Positions 32,868 to 39,168 of a DNA stretch of 40,998 nucleotides are shown in pieces. The DNA comes from an uncultured Eubacteriales bacterium (GTDB lineage: Bacteria > Bacillota > Clostridia > Christensenellales > UBA1242). The notes under the pieces are model-generated. The model worked only from the letters and a program-made list of their open reading frames with translations, had not been told where the DNA came from and made no database searches. The position numbers and the translations under genes were made by a program. How positions within the stretch are numbered: the first letter of the stretch is position 1; each line of letters starts with the position of its first letter. The stretch covers positions 1-40,998 of the forward strand of contig URYH01000014.1 in assembly GCA_900552105.1 (NCBI GenBank). Reading direction: 5' to 3'.

Positions 32868-33806
32868 ATGAAATTCAAAAATTGGCTCGACATATGGCTG
32901 GAAAAATATGTCAAACACTCGGTCAAACCAAGGACATATATAAATTATGGTGGAATGATTGAAAAGCACATTAAACCAAAACTTGGCGATTATGAACTTG
33001 AAGAGTTATCTCCTCTTGTTCTGCAAAATTTTATGTTGGAAGAAATTGAACATGGCAACCTAAAAACGGGTGGTTATCTTGCGACAAACACAGTTGTTAT
33101 TCTTGTCAATTTGCTCAAACTCGTCATTGGTCAAGCAAAAGTTTATGAAGTGACGGACAAAGATAATACAGGCAAAATCAGGTGTCCTTTTATTGAGGCA
33201 ACAAAGGTGACTGCTTTTGAACGCGATGAACAGGAGAAACTTGAAAAATATTGTTTAAGAAGCAAAAAAACAAACCATTTGGGCATTGTTGTTTGTTTGT
33301 ATACGGGACTAAGAATTGGAGAACTTTTGGCACTTTGTTGGAGTGATATTGATTTGAAAAATGGAATTATGTCGATTTCAAAAGCCGCTTATCAAGCAAA
33401 TGTCACTGGCAAGTTTGGAATTGTGGTTGACACGCCAAAAACAAAGACATCAACGCGCCTCATTCCTTTGCCAAAAAATCTTGTTGCGCTTTTGCGTGTG
33501 GCAAAGAAAAATTCAAAATCAAAATATGTGATTTCAACGAGAACGGGTGGAATGGTTGGCACGCGTAGTTATCAAAAAACTTTTGAACTCATTCAAAAAA
33601 AGTTGCATATCCCACACAAAAACTTTCACGCTCTGCGGCACACATTTGCAACTCGTGCACTTGAAGTTGGCATGGACGTCAAAACCGTATCAGAAATTTT
33701 GGGACATAAAAATCCGCTTATAACTCTTTCGCGATACGCTCATTCCTTGATGTCACACAAACGAATGATGATGAATAAACTCGCAAAAACTCTTGTCGCC
33801 AGTTAA
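32868..33806 (+). CDS. Tyrosine recombinase/integrase
   Basis: A 312-aa phage-integrase-family site-specific recombinase. An N-terminal SAM-like arm domain (residues about 3-85: NWLDIWLEKYVKHSVKPRTYINY) is followed by the catalytic domain. Arg I is in TGLRIGELLAL, the Lys in the beta-hairpin near TPKTKTSTRLIPLP, H-x-x-R in HALRHTFATRA, and the Tyr nucleophile in LGHKNPLITLSRYAHSL. All are intact, so it should be active. Start ATG 32868 after GGAGG. It lies directly beside a tRNA-Leu gene, the classical integrase/attachment-site arrangement, but no excisionase or cargo is seen between them. Confidence 0.93.
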   Translation: MKFKNWLDIWLEKYVKHSVKPRTYINYGGMIEKHIKPKLGDYELEELSPLVLQNFMLEEIEHGNLKTGGYLATNTVVILVNLLKLVIGQAKVYEVTDKDNTGKIRCPFIEATKVTAFERDEQEKLEKYCLRSKKTNHLGIVVCLYTGLRIGELLALCWSDIDLKNGIMSISKAAYQANVTGKFGIVVDTPKTKTSTRLIPLPKNLVALLRVAKKNSKSKYVISTRTGGMVGTRSYQKTFELIQKKLHIPHKNFHALRHTFATRALEVGMDVKTVSEILGHKNPLITLSRYAHSLMSHKRMMMNKLAKTLVAS

Positions 33807-33982
33807 AAAAAACACAGGGCTTGCCTGCGTTAATTATTGATTATTCTATCTTCAAGAAGGTGCGGAAGTCTTTTATTTCATGGCACGAAATCGCTTTGAC
33901 GAGGACAGGACTTTTGAGGCATGATATACTTTTTTATTTGTTTACATAAATTTAATTATATCACAAAATTGGTTTTAGGTAA
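33807..33982. other. Intergenic region after the recombinase
   Basis: An imperfect hairpin (AACACAGG/CCTGCGTT, about 33812-33832, one mismatch) may be a weak terminator. The rest is unassigned AT-rich DNA. Confidence 0.4.
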
Positions 33983-33984
33983 AT

Positions 33985-34003
33985 AAAAAGACCCGAGCGG
34001 GTC
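33985..34003 (-). terminator. Terminator of the tRNA-Leu transcript
   Basis: On minus, GACCC-GCTC-GGGTC (33990-33994 with 33999-34003), then TTTTT. It closely resembles the tmRNA terminator at 34831. Confidence 0.85.
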
Positions 34004-34004
34004 A

Positions 34005-34027
34005 TTTGGTGCAGAGGATGGGATTTG
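34005..34027 (-). repeat. Duplicated tRNA-Leu 3' end (copy 2)
   Basis: A 23-nt exact duplicate of the tRNA-Leu 3' end (copy 1 at 34144-34166). It runs from the T-loop AAATCCC through the acceptor 3' strand and CCA to the following AAA. The spacing between copies is 139 bp. It looks like an attachment-site or target duplication. Confidence 0.9.
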
Positions 34028-34143
34028 CAGTCAACTTGTTGACTCCGCTGACGGGCATGCATTGACGGGCGTCAGCCACGTCAAGTGGGTTGCAAGACAA
34101 AGCATTGTTGTGCGAAGCACAAAATCCCGACCTGCAACAAGTT
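34028..34143 (-). repeat. tRNA-trailer hairpin element, copy L1
   Basis: Read on minus, after the tRNA-Leu CCA: an inverted T-arm segment (GGGATTT, plus-strand 34122-34128); hairpin TTGTGC/GCACAA (34108-34113 and 34117-34122); a decayed second hairpin; CCAC/GTGG (34076-34079 and 34085-34088); GCTGACG/CGTCAGC (34047-34053 and 34070-34076); AGTCAA/TTGACT (34029-34034 and 34039-34044); then TGC leading into the duplicated tRNA 3' end. Same order and orientation as the copies after tmRNA. Confidence 0.85.
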
Positions 34144-34145
34144 TT

Positions 34146-34231
34146 TGGTGCAGAGGATGGGATTTGAACCCACACAACCTTGCGGTCACTGGTACCTGAA
34201 ACCAGCGCGTATGCCGTTTCGCCACCTCTGC
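34146..34231 (-). tRNA. tRNA-Leu(CAG) with encoded CCA
   Basis: Class II tRNA on minus: acceptor GCAGAGG paired with CCTCTGC, anticodon arm CTGGT-TTCAGGT-ACCAG with anticodon CAG (reads CUG), a long variable arm (TGACCGCAAGGTTG), T arm TGGGTTCAAATCCCA, CCA encoded at 34146-34148. It appears intact. The transcript probably starts upstream of the pseudo-tRNA at 34379 and continues into the hairpin element. Confidence 0.95.
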
Positions 34232-34266
34232 ATAGATTTTTTAATGTGGGTTCTAAATCCCACTGG

Positions 34267-34316
34267 ATTTGCAGTCAACTTGTTGACTTCGCTGACGGAC
34301 TCCAAAGACGGGCGCC
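34267..34316 (-). repeat. tRNA-trailer hairpin element, truncated copy L2
   Basis: Only the second half of the element remains: GGCGCCCGTC (34307-34316 on minus), the GTCAGC arm (34291-34296) and the AGTCAA/TTGACT hairpin (34273-34278 and 34283-34288), then TGCAAATCC. It is fused straight to the T-stem of a broken tRNA-Leu. An inverted T-arm, GTGGGTTCTAAATCCCAC on plus (34246-34263), lies next to it. Confidence 0.75.
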
Positions 34317-34379
34317 ACCCACACAACCTTGCGGTCACTGGTACCAAAATCTGCGCGTATGCCGTTTCGCCACCTCTGC
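34317..34379 (-). pseudogene. Broken tRNA-Leu copy
   Basis: Identical to tRNA-Leu(CAG) for the first 27 nt and again from GGTACCAGTGACC through the 5' strand of the T-stem. The anticodon arm is altered (5' strand AGATTTT with an unrelated 3' strand TACCAG, 1 nt shorter), and the T-loop, acceptor 3' strand and CCA are replaced by the hairpin element. It cannot fold as a tRNA. It looks like a chimera of two leucine tRNAs followed by a deletion. Confidence 0.85.
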
Positions 34380-34386
34380 AAACATA

Positions 34387-34417
34387 ATATTATTTCATTA
34401 TCTCATTTTTTTGTCAA
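34387..34417 (-). promoter_or_regulatory. Promoter of the tRNA-Leu transcript
   Basis: On minus, consensus TTGACA (34412-34417) with AATAAT 17 nt away or TAATAT 19 nt away, close to the 5' end of the broken tRNA. It should transcribe the broken copy and the intact tRNA-Leu together. Confidence 0.6.
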
Positions 34418-34467
34418 GAATATATATAAAGCAAAAAATTATACTTTTATTTTTTAAACTATTGTGA

Positions 34468-34473
34468 TATAAT
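34468..34473 (+). promoter_or_regulatory. -10 box of the tmRNA promoter
   Basis: TATAAT at 34468-34473, 20 nt before tmRNA. The -35 (around TTTTAT, 34445) is weak. Confidence 0.45.
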
Positions 34474-34492
34474 ATGTTATCTTCAAATTTAT

Positions 34493-34831
34493 GGGGGCGA
34501 CTTGGCTTTGACGGATTGTTGAAGAGAAAGTATAAAGCATGTGGAGTTCGGCTGCCTTAGTGCGAAAAAATGCTTAAACGCAAACTATAACACAAGCTTG
34601 GTTGCTGCGTAATGCAACTCGCATTTGTTGAATGCCGCGATCAACAAATTGCGTCAAACAGTGGCTTTGGAAAAATTGGGTTTCTCGACAGGTTTTCCGA
34701 GATTTTGAGAATAGCAAAATTCAAGTTTGTTTGTGGGTGAGAATTTTGCGAATGCCAACCACAAACTAAACATGTAGAAAGGCTTTTGTTTCACTTTTCG
34801 GACGTGGGTTCAACTCCCACCGCTTCCACCA
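34493..34831 (+). ncRNA. ssrA: Transfer-messenger RNA
   Basis: A 339-nt tmRNA that rescues stalled ribosomes. The 5' end GGGGGCGACTTGGC pairs with the 3' CGCTTCC-A-CCA to form the acceptor, with T-arm GTGGGTTCAACTCCCAC just before. The resume codon is GCG at 34562, giving the tag AKKCLNANYNTSLVAA and stop at 34610-34612. The tag ends in VAA rather than the common LAA and contains a Cys, but hydrophobic-Ala-Ala recognition by Clp proteases is preserved; ClpC is encoded in this window. Pseudoknot stems follow the tag. It is in tandem with duplicated copies of its own 3' end. Confidence 0.95.
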
Positions 34832-34857
34832 AAAAGACCCGCTTGGGTCTTTTTTTG
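34831..34857 (+). terminator. tmRNA terminator
   Basis: GACCC-GCTT-GGGTC between A and T runs, immediately after CCA. Confidence 0.9.
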
Positions 34858-34860
34858 TGG

Positions 34861-34973
34861 CGTGGGAGTTGTTGTGCTCCTGCACAAGCAAACTTCGTTT
34901 GCAACCCACGTGACGTGGCTGGCGCCCGTCGTTGCTTGCTCGTCAGCGGAGTCAAGCTCTCACTTGACTGCAT
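34861..34973 (+). repeat. tRNA-trailer hairpin element, copy T1
   Basis: It begins with an inverted copy of the tmRNA T-arm (GTGGGAGTTG, 34862-34871). Then come TTGTGC/GCACAA (34872-34877 and 34882-34887), GCAAAC/GTTTGC (34888-34893 and 34897-34902), CCAC/GTGG (34906-34909 and 34915-34918), CTGGCG/CGTCAG (34919-34924 and 34941-34946, with one G-U) and AGTCAAG/CTTGACT (34950-34956 and 34963-34969). It ends GCAT, directly before a second copy of the tmRNA 3' end. Confidence 0.85.
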
Positions 34974-35018
34974 CTCCCACCGCTTCCACCAAAAAGACCG
35001 TTTCGGTCTTTTTTTGTG
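34974..35018 (+). repeat. Duplicated tmRNA 3' end with terminator
   Basis: The segment from T-stem CTCCCAC through CGCTTCC-A-CCA and a terminator (GACCG-TTT-CGGTC, 34991-35015) repeats 34814-34860. The first 23 nt or so are identical to tmRNA; the terminator is slightly changed. The tmRNA body is not repeated. Confidence 0.9.
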
Positions 35019-35129
35019 CGTGGGAGTTGTTGTGCTCTGCACAGCAAACCTCGTTTGCAACCCACTTGACGTGGCTGGCGCCCGTCAATGCTTGCCCGTC
35101 AGCGGAGTCAAGTTCTCACTTGACTGCAT
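35019..35129 (+). repeat. tRNA-trailer hairpin element, copy T2
   Basis: Nearly the same as T1, including the inverted T-arm segment GTGGGAGTTG (35020-35029) and all five hairpins. It ends GCAT followed by CTAACTTCTCTGCACAAAAG, which looks like a decayed tRNA 3' end (compare CATCCTCTGCACCAAA of tRNA-Leu). Confidence 0.85.
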
Positions 35130-35284
35130 CTAACTTCTCTGCACAAAAGAACTAATCAGTGTCTTTTTGCGGAGATGAAAATCGTGATGTTACTCATTAG
35201 GCAACTCATGGTGGTTTTTTGTGTCAAATATCTCTTTTTTTCATATTATGTATTGGATAAAACCTTTCAGAAAGGAGATTTTTT

Positions 35285-36124
35285 ATGACATGTTGTAGAA
35301 GAAGATGTTGTGGACAAACAAATCAAACAATAAGGCCTTGGATTTTGGGGCCAACTGGACCCATGGGGCCACAAGGAATGAGAGGTCCAACGGGTCCAAT
35401 GGGTCCAACAGGTCCAGCGGGGGCAACAGGCCCAACCGGTCCAACAGGACCACAAGGTTTGATTGGATTAACAGGAGCAACCGGTCCAACAGGACCAACA
35501 GGACCAACCGGTCCACAAGGTTTAATCGGTCCAACTGGCCCAACAGGTGCAACCGGTCCAACAGGACCACAAGGTTTGATTGGATTAACAGGCGCAACCG
35601 GTCCAACGGGACCAACAGGTGCCACAGGTCCAACTGGCCCAACCGGTCCACAAGGTTTAATCGGGCCAACTGGCCCAACAGGTGCAACAGGTGCAACAGG
35701 TCCAACAGGTCCAACAGGTCCAGCGGGCGTTATTTCAAATCAAAACGCAACCATTGCCAATGCGACAAATCAAGCAATAACGAGCGGAACACCTCTCACA
35801 CTTTCAACAGTTGTCACAAACAACGGAATGACTGTGACAAACAATGGGATTACAGTCCCAGCAGATGGGACATATTTGGTTGAATACTATGTCAACCGTG
35901 CAACATCTGCAAGCGGAACAGACAGCATTTCAATTGCTGTTGCGGGGACTACAAATTCAAGCATGTCGGTTCCACTCATTGCGCAATCAACATCGAGTGC
36001 ACAGTTTGTTCTTAATCTGACTTCGGGCAACACTTTGACTCTTGTTCCAACAGTGACTGCTGCAACCAATCTTGAGGCAACGGGTGGACCAAGTGCGATG
36101 CTCACAGTTGTGCGATTGTCCTAA
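35285..36124 (+). CDS. Collagen-like surface protein (BclA-type)
   Basis: A 279-aa protein. The short Cys/Arg-rich N-terminus (MTCCRRRCCGQTNQTIRPWI) leads into about 43 Gly-X-Y triplets (mostly GPTGPT, GPQGLIG, GATGPT, residues about 21-149). A C-terminal beta-rich domain (VISNQNATIANATNQAITSG to MLTVVRLS) resembles the trimerising head of exosporium BclA-type proteins. Expected to form a collagen-like triple-helical filament on the cell or spore surface. AAAGGAG precedes the ATG. A CATATTA box at about 35240 upstream could be a sporulation-type -10, but this is weak. The long in-frame DNA repeat should make its length variable. Confidence 0.9.
   Translation: MTCCRRRCCGQTNQTIRPWILGPTGPMGPQGMRGPTGPMGPTGPAGATGPTGPTGPQGLIGLTGATGPTGPTGPTGPQGLIGPTGPTGATGPTGPQGLIGLTGATGPTGPTGATGPTGPTGPQGLIGPTGPTGATGATGPTGPTGPAGVISNQNATIANATNQAITSGTPLTLSTVVTNNGMTVTNNGITVPADGTYLVEYYVNRATSASGTDSISIAVAGTTNSSMSVPLIAQSTSSAQFVLNLTSGNTLTLVPTVTAATNLEATGGPSAMLTVVRLS
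35360..35730 (+). repeat. Tandem DNA repeat in the collagen region
   Basis: 9-nt units GGTCCAACA/GGACCAACA and longer units containing CACAAGGTTTGATTGG are repeated in phase with the Gly-X-Y codons. Superunits of about 100 bp recur three to four times. Unit loss or gain would keep the frame. Confidence 0.85.
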
Positions 36125-36133
36125 CATTCCACG

Positions 36134-36165
36134 AAAAAAGCAGGGAAAATCTCCTTGCTTTTTTT
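36134..36165 (+). terminator. Terminator of the collagen-like gene
   Basis: AAAAAAGCAGG pairs with CCTTGCTTTTT with one bulged T. Confidence 0.75.
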
Positions 36166-36249
36166 GTGCAAATATTATTCCTCCAAACCAAGCAAATAGT
36201 CTGCTGAAACTTTATAGTGCAATTCATTAAAATTTATTTCATATTTTTG

Positions 36250-36278
36250 TTGACAACAAGGTTGGGTGAGTGTATAAT
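36250..36278 (+). promoter_or_regulatory. Promoter of rplJ-rplL
   Basis: Perfect TTGACA (36250-36255), 17-nt spacer, TATAAT (36273-36278). Confidence 0.85.
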
Positions 36279-36294
36279 AGCAAAGTATTTTGAA

Positions 36295-36416
36295 TATTCC
36301 TTCCCGAAGACAGCAAGTGTCATTGACATAATCTTGCAATCGCAAGGCTTGCCGAGGAAATGATTTGTGTGGACTTTTTTCACCTTATGCTTTTCTCGGC
36401 GTAAGGTGTATTTTTA
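36295..36416 (+). promoter_or_regulatory. Ribosomal protein L10 leader
   Basis: The untranslated leader of rplJ shows the Bacillota L10-leader landmarks: CCCGAAGACAGCAAGTG near 36304, CTTGCCGAGGAAATG near 36349, then a hairpin CACCTTA/TAAGGTG (36381-36387 with 36402-36408) followed by TATTTTT. L10(L12)4 binding to such leaders represses the operon, here probably through termination at the last hairpin. Confidence 0.8.
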
Positions 36417-36450
36417 ATACTGCACACAAATTAAAAAAGGAGGCAAAAAA

Positions 36451-36939
36451 GTGAGTGCTAATTTTGAAGCTAAAAAAGAATTAGTTAGCGAAATCAAAGA
36501 TAAAATTCAACGTGCCAAATCTTTTGTTGTTGTTGATTATCGCGGAATTACTGTTGCGCAAGACACAGAACTCAGAGCAGGTTTCAGAAATGCTAATGCT
36601 GAATACAAAGTTTATAAAAATAGACTTGTTCAAAGAGCATTGAGCGAACTTGGAATTGCTGGCTTTGATGATTTCTTGCAAGGAACAAGCGCGATTGCTT
36701 TTGGGTTTGAAGATGAACTTACTCCTGCAAAACTTGTTTCAGCAGCGGGTGCAAAAACTCAAAAACTTGAAATCAAATGTGGACTTCTTAACGGAAGTTT
36801 CATCTCGGCAGACGAAGTGAAAGCTTTGGCAAGCATACCTTCAAGGGAAGAACTTATTGGAAAATTGTTGTTCCTCTTGCAAAGTCCTATGCGTGGGCTT
36901 GCAATTTCTCTTAGCAAAGTTGCAGAGAAAAACGCATAA
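36451..36939 (+). CDS. rplJ: 50S ribosomal protein L10
   Basis: A 162-aa L10, base of the ribosomal stalk. FVVVDYRGITVAQDTELRAGFRNANAEYKVYKNRLVQRAL is the classical N-terminal rRNA-binding region, and the C-terminal helix (EELIGKLLFLLQSPMRGLAISL) binds L7/L12 dimers. GTG start at 36451 behind AAGGAGG. First gene after the autoregulatory leader. Confidence 0.97.
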   Translation: MSANFEAKKELVSEIKDKIQRAKSFVVVDYRGITVAQDTELRAGFRNANAEYKVYKNRLVQRALSELGIAGFDDFLQGTSAIAFGFEDELTPAKLVSAAGAKTQKLEIKCGLLNGSFISADEVKALASIPSREELIGKLLFLLQSPMRGLAISLSKVAEKNA

Positions 36940-36965
36940 CAAAAATATTTTAAGGAGATAAAAAA

Positions 36966-37337
36966 ATGGCAGATTTGAATAAATTTATTGAAGACATTAA
37001 ATCATTGACAGTTGTTGAACTCAACGACCTTGTTAAAAAAATCGAAGAAGAATTCGGAGTTAGTGCCGCTGCAACTTTCGCAGTTGGCGCAGCAGCACCA
37101 GCCGCAGCAGCAGCTGAAGAAGAAAAAACAGAATTCAACATCGTTCTCAAAGATGTTGGAGCAAACAAAATTGCAGTTATTAAAGTTGTTAGAGAAATCA
37201 CAGGACTTGGACTTTCAGAAGCAAAAGCACTTGTTGATGGCGCTCCTTCAACAATCAAAGAAAACGTTCCAACAAAGGACGCAAAAGAAGCTGAAGAAAA
37301 ACTTAAAGCAGCTGGAGCAACAGTCGAACTCAAATAA
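36966..37337 (+). CDS. rplL: 50S ribosomal protein L7/L12
   Basis: A 123-aa stalk protein. The N-terminal dimerisation helices (LNKFIEDIKSLTVVELNDLVKKIEEEF), an Ala-rich hinge (VGAAAPAAAAAEEE) and the C-terminal factor-binding domain (KTEFNIVLKDVGANKIAVIKVVREITGLGLSEAKALV) are all present. AAGGAGA precedes the ATG. It is cotranscribed with rplJ. Confidence 0.98.
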   Translation: MADLNKFIEDIKSLTVVELNDLVKKIEEEFGVSAAATFAVGAAAPAAAAAEEEKTEFNIVLKDVGANKIAVIKVVREITGLGLSEAKALVDGAPSTIKENVPTKDAKEAEEKLKAAGATVELK

Positions 37338-37362
37338 TTTCAACGCGTTAAATTGTGTGCAT

Positions 37363-37428
37363 AAAAAAGAGAGAGCAACCGCTCTCTTTTTTTTATTAAA
37401 ATCCTCGAGAAAGTCCCGAGGATTTTTC
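37363..37428 (+). terminator. Tandem terminators after rplL
   Basis: Stem 1: AGAGAGC/GCTCTCT region with A/T flanks (37363-37376 with 37381-37394). Stem 2: AAAATCCTCG (37398-37407) with CGAGGATTTT (37417-37426). Confidence 0.85.
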
Positions 37429-37501
37429 CCAAATATCGTCAAGTTTCTTTGTTTGTTATATGATACGTTGATTGACTTGTTTTTATTAAAATGTAATTGT
37501 T

Positions 37502-38419
37502 TTAGAATATGAAATTTATTTTGCCTTCAACAATTTTTGCTTGAAAGGTTTGTGTTTCGCCATTTTTGGTTAAGGAAATTTCAAAAAGTTCATTATCTTT
37601 TGACTTAATTTTGTAAATGGTTTTTTCTTTAATATCAGAATTTATGTTTACAAGCTCAAATTCAAGTTCAGTTTTGTTGTTTTCTTTTTCAAATTCGATT
37701 TCGATTTTTTGAACTTTTACTCCGTTTTTGTAGATTTCATATTCATATTCAAGTTCATTATTTTCTGAACTTTGTTCAACAACAACATAATTGTTTTCGT
37801 CAAAGTAAGTTTTAAATTCAATTGAGTATTCGGTTTCATTCCCTTCGGTTTCAATTGTTTTTTTGCCTTCAACTTTGAAATGGGTCTCATTAGCAATTAA
37901 AACACCTTCTAATGTGGTTGAAATTTCAGTTTCAGTTTCCTCATCTTCAATTTCAACTTGAGTTTCTGTGGCAATTTCATCATAATAAAGTTTATAGGTG
38001 TTTGTGTTTGATAAGTTTGGAATGGAAATTGTCATAACAAAGTTATATTTTCCAAGCTCCTCTGAAAGATTTGTATTTTTTTCAACTATTTGAGTAAAAC
38101 CATTATTTTTTATGACATCTCCAAACATTGTTAGGCAACTTTCTGTCCCAGCCAAGTCCTCATCAGTAATATTTGCAGGCTTGTCTGCTTGTGTTTGTGC
38201 AAGTTTTACTGCCTTCATGCTTTTTACAGCACTAGTTTGTTCTTGTTCATGTTGTAGATAAATTGCACTTGACATGGCTGATAGTGCATACATTTCTTTT
38301 GAATTTGTATTTACTTGTTTTTTTGTTCCCGCACATGCCGTCAATAGAAGTGCGAGTGGTAAACACAATGCTATGACCGCAATTATTGCTATGAACTTTG
38401 ATTTTTTTGTTTTTTGCAT
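37502..38419 (-). CDS. Lipoprotein sharing a domain with the nearby anti-sigma-like protein
   Basis: A 305-aa predicted lipoprotein. The signal peptide (KSKFIAIIAVIALCLPLALL) ends in the lipobox LLTAC at residues about 25-29, so it is anchored outside the membrane. The mature part is beta-rich and highly acidic, with many E/T/N repeats. From about residue 120 it aligns by eye with the ectodomain of the protein at 39165. The ANETHFKVEGKKTIETEGNETEYSIEFKTYF block matches GNEKYHIEGLHKIETEEGESESEMFFKAFL, and YEIYKNGVKVQKIEIEFE matches YSLYKDGKVVEKNVIKYE. GGAG precedes the ATG. It is transcribed away from the sigma factor gene; an inverted repeat GACAAGA/TCTTGTC lies in its leader (38441-38467). 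Confidence 0.8.
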   Translation of the reverse strand: MQKTKKSKFIAIIAVIALCLPLALLLTACAGTKKQVNTNSKEMYALSAMSSAIYLQHEQEQTSAVKSMKAVKLAQTQADKPANITDEDLAGTESCLTMFGDVIKNNGFTQIVEKNTNLSEELGKYNFVMTISIPNLSNTNTYKLYYDEIATETQVEIEDEETETEISTTLEGVLIANETHFKVEGKKTIETEGNETEYSIEFKTYFDENNYVVVEQSSENNELEYEYEIYKNGVKVQKIEIEFEKENNKTELEFELVNINSDIKEKTIYKIKSKDNELFEISLTKNGETQTFQAKIVEGKINFIF

Positions 38420-38540
38420 GTTTTTTCTCCTTTAATTTATTTGACAAGATTTCTTATATTTTCTTGTCTTTACCAATATAACAATTCAATTGTTCCAATT
38501 TGTTGGTAATTTTATAATTATTTTTTGAAATCGTGGTTGT
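38420..38540. promoter_or_regulatory. Divergent region between lipoprotein and sigma factor genes
   Basis: It holds two inverted repeats: GACAAGA with TCTTGTC (about 38443-38467) in the lipoprotein leader, and AACAATT-C-AATTGTT at about 38482-38496. Either may be an operator. I could not define an ECF-type promoter for the lipoprotein. Confidence 0.4.
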
Positions 38541-38569
38541 TTGATTGTCTTTTTATGATATGATACAAT
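38541..38569 (+). promoter_or_regulatory. Promoter of the sigma factor operon
   Basis: TTGATT (38541-38546), a 17-nt spacer and TACAAT (38564-38569). A second TATAAT at 38621-38626 is nearer the gene. Confidence 0.5.
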
Positions 38570-38640
38570 ATTAATGTTAGATTGTAAAATTATATCAACA
38601 ATTTTATGTGTTAGGATTGTTATAATAAATGGAATGGAAT

Positions 38641-39168
38641 ATGAATTATAAAAAACTTGAAAGAAAAATAGAGAAGTTGAAAAAGGGAGATTTGGAAGCA
38701 TTTGATTATATTTATGATTGCACAAATCGCATCGTATATTTTTCAATATTAAAAATTGTGAGAGATAAAATGTATGCTGAAGATATCTTGCAAAATACTT
38801 TTATACGAGCATTGTCTTGCTTATCTCAATATAAAGAGAATACCAACTTTATCGGGTGGATATGTACAATAGGAAAATCATTAGCTATGAATCATTTAAA
38901 AAAATACCGTCATGAGATTGAAGTTGATTTTGATTTGGAAACATATGATTATAATTCTGGTGAAAATGAACTGCCATATATTTTTGATATAGCAACAAAA
39001 ATTTTATCAGAAGATGAATACAAAATTATAATGCTTTGTCATGTTTCAGGATATAAACGGAGAGAAGTTTCAGTGATGCTTGGTATACCAATAGGTACTG
39101 TTACATGGAAAAACAATGAGGCTTTGAAAAAATTAAAACAATATTTAGAAAAGGAGGAGATCAAATGA
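38641..39168 (+). CDS. ECF-type RNA polymerase sigma factor
   Basis: A 175-aa ECF (extracytoplasmic function) sigma factor. Region 2 (residues about 15-85) includes FDYIYDCTNRIVYFSILKIVRDKMYAEDILQNTFIRAL and IGWICTIGKSLAMNHLK. Region 4 (about 120-170) includes IIMLCHVSGYKRREVSVMLGIPIGTVTWKNNEALKKL, an HTH that binds the -35. ATG 38641 is chosen with GGAAT upstream; ATG 38629 is also in frame. It overlaps the next gene by 4 nt (ATGA), the usual sigma/anti-sigma coupling. Confidence 0.9.
   Translation: MNYKKLERKIEKLKKGDLEAFDYIYDCTNRIVYFSILKIVRDKMYAEDILQNTFIRALSCLSQYKENTNFIGWICTIGKSLAMNHLKKYRHEIEVDFDLETYDYNSGENELPYIFDIATKILSEDEYKIIMLCHVSGYKRREVSVMLGIPIGTVTWKNNEALKKLKQYLEKEEIK

Noticed and set aside
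137..33806. Holin plus integrase as evidence of a prophage
   Set aside because: They are 32 kb apart with ordinary chromosomal genes between, and there are no capsid, tail or packaging genes.
34246..34263. A plus-strand T-arm suggesting another tRNA gene
   Set aside because: Only the T-arm hairpin is present; there is no acceptor, D or anticodon arm around it. I treat it as the inverted T-arm associated with element L2.
34085..35155. Several open reading frames of 60-115 codons across the tRNA/tmRNA region
   Set aside because: They translate tRNA, tmRNA 3' ends and the hairpin element, lack ribosome binding sites and resemble no protein.
35360..35730. Regular repeats that might suggest a CRISPR array
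   Set aside because: Units are 9-nt multiples in frame with Gly-X-Y codons and there are no unique spacers of constant length; it is coding minisatellite DNA.
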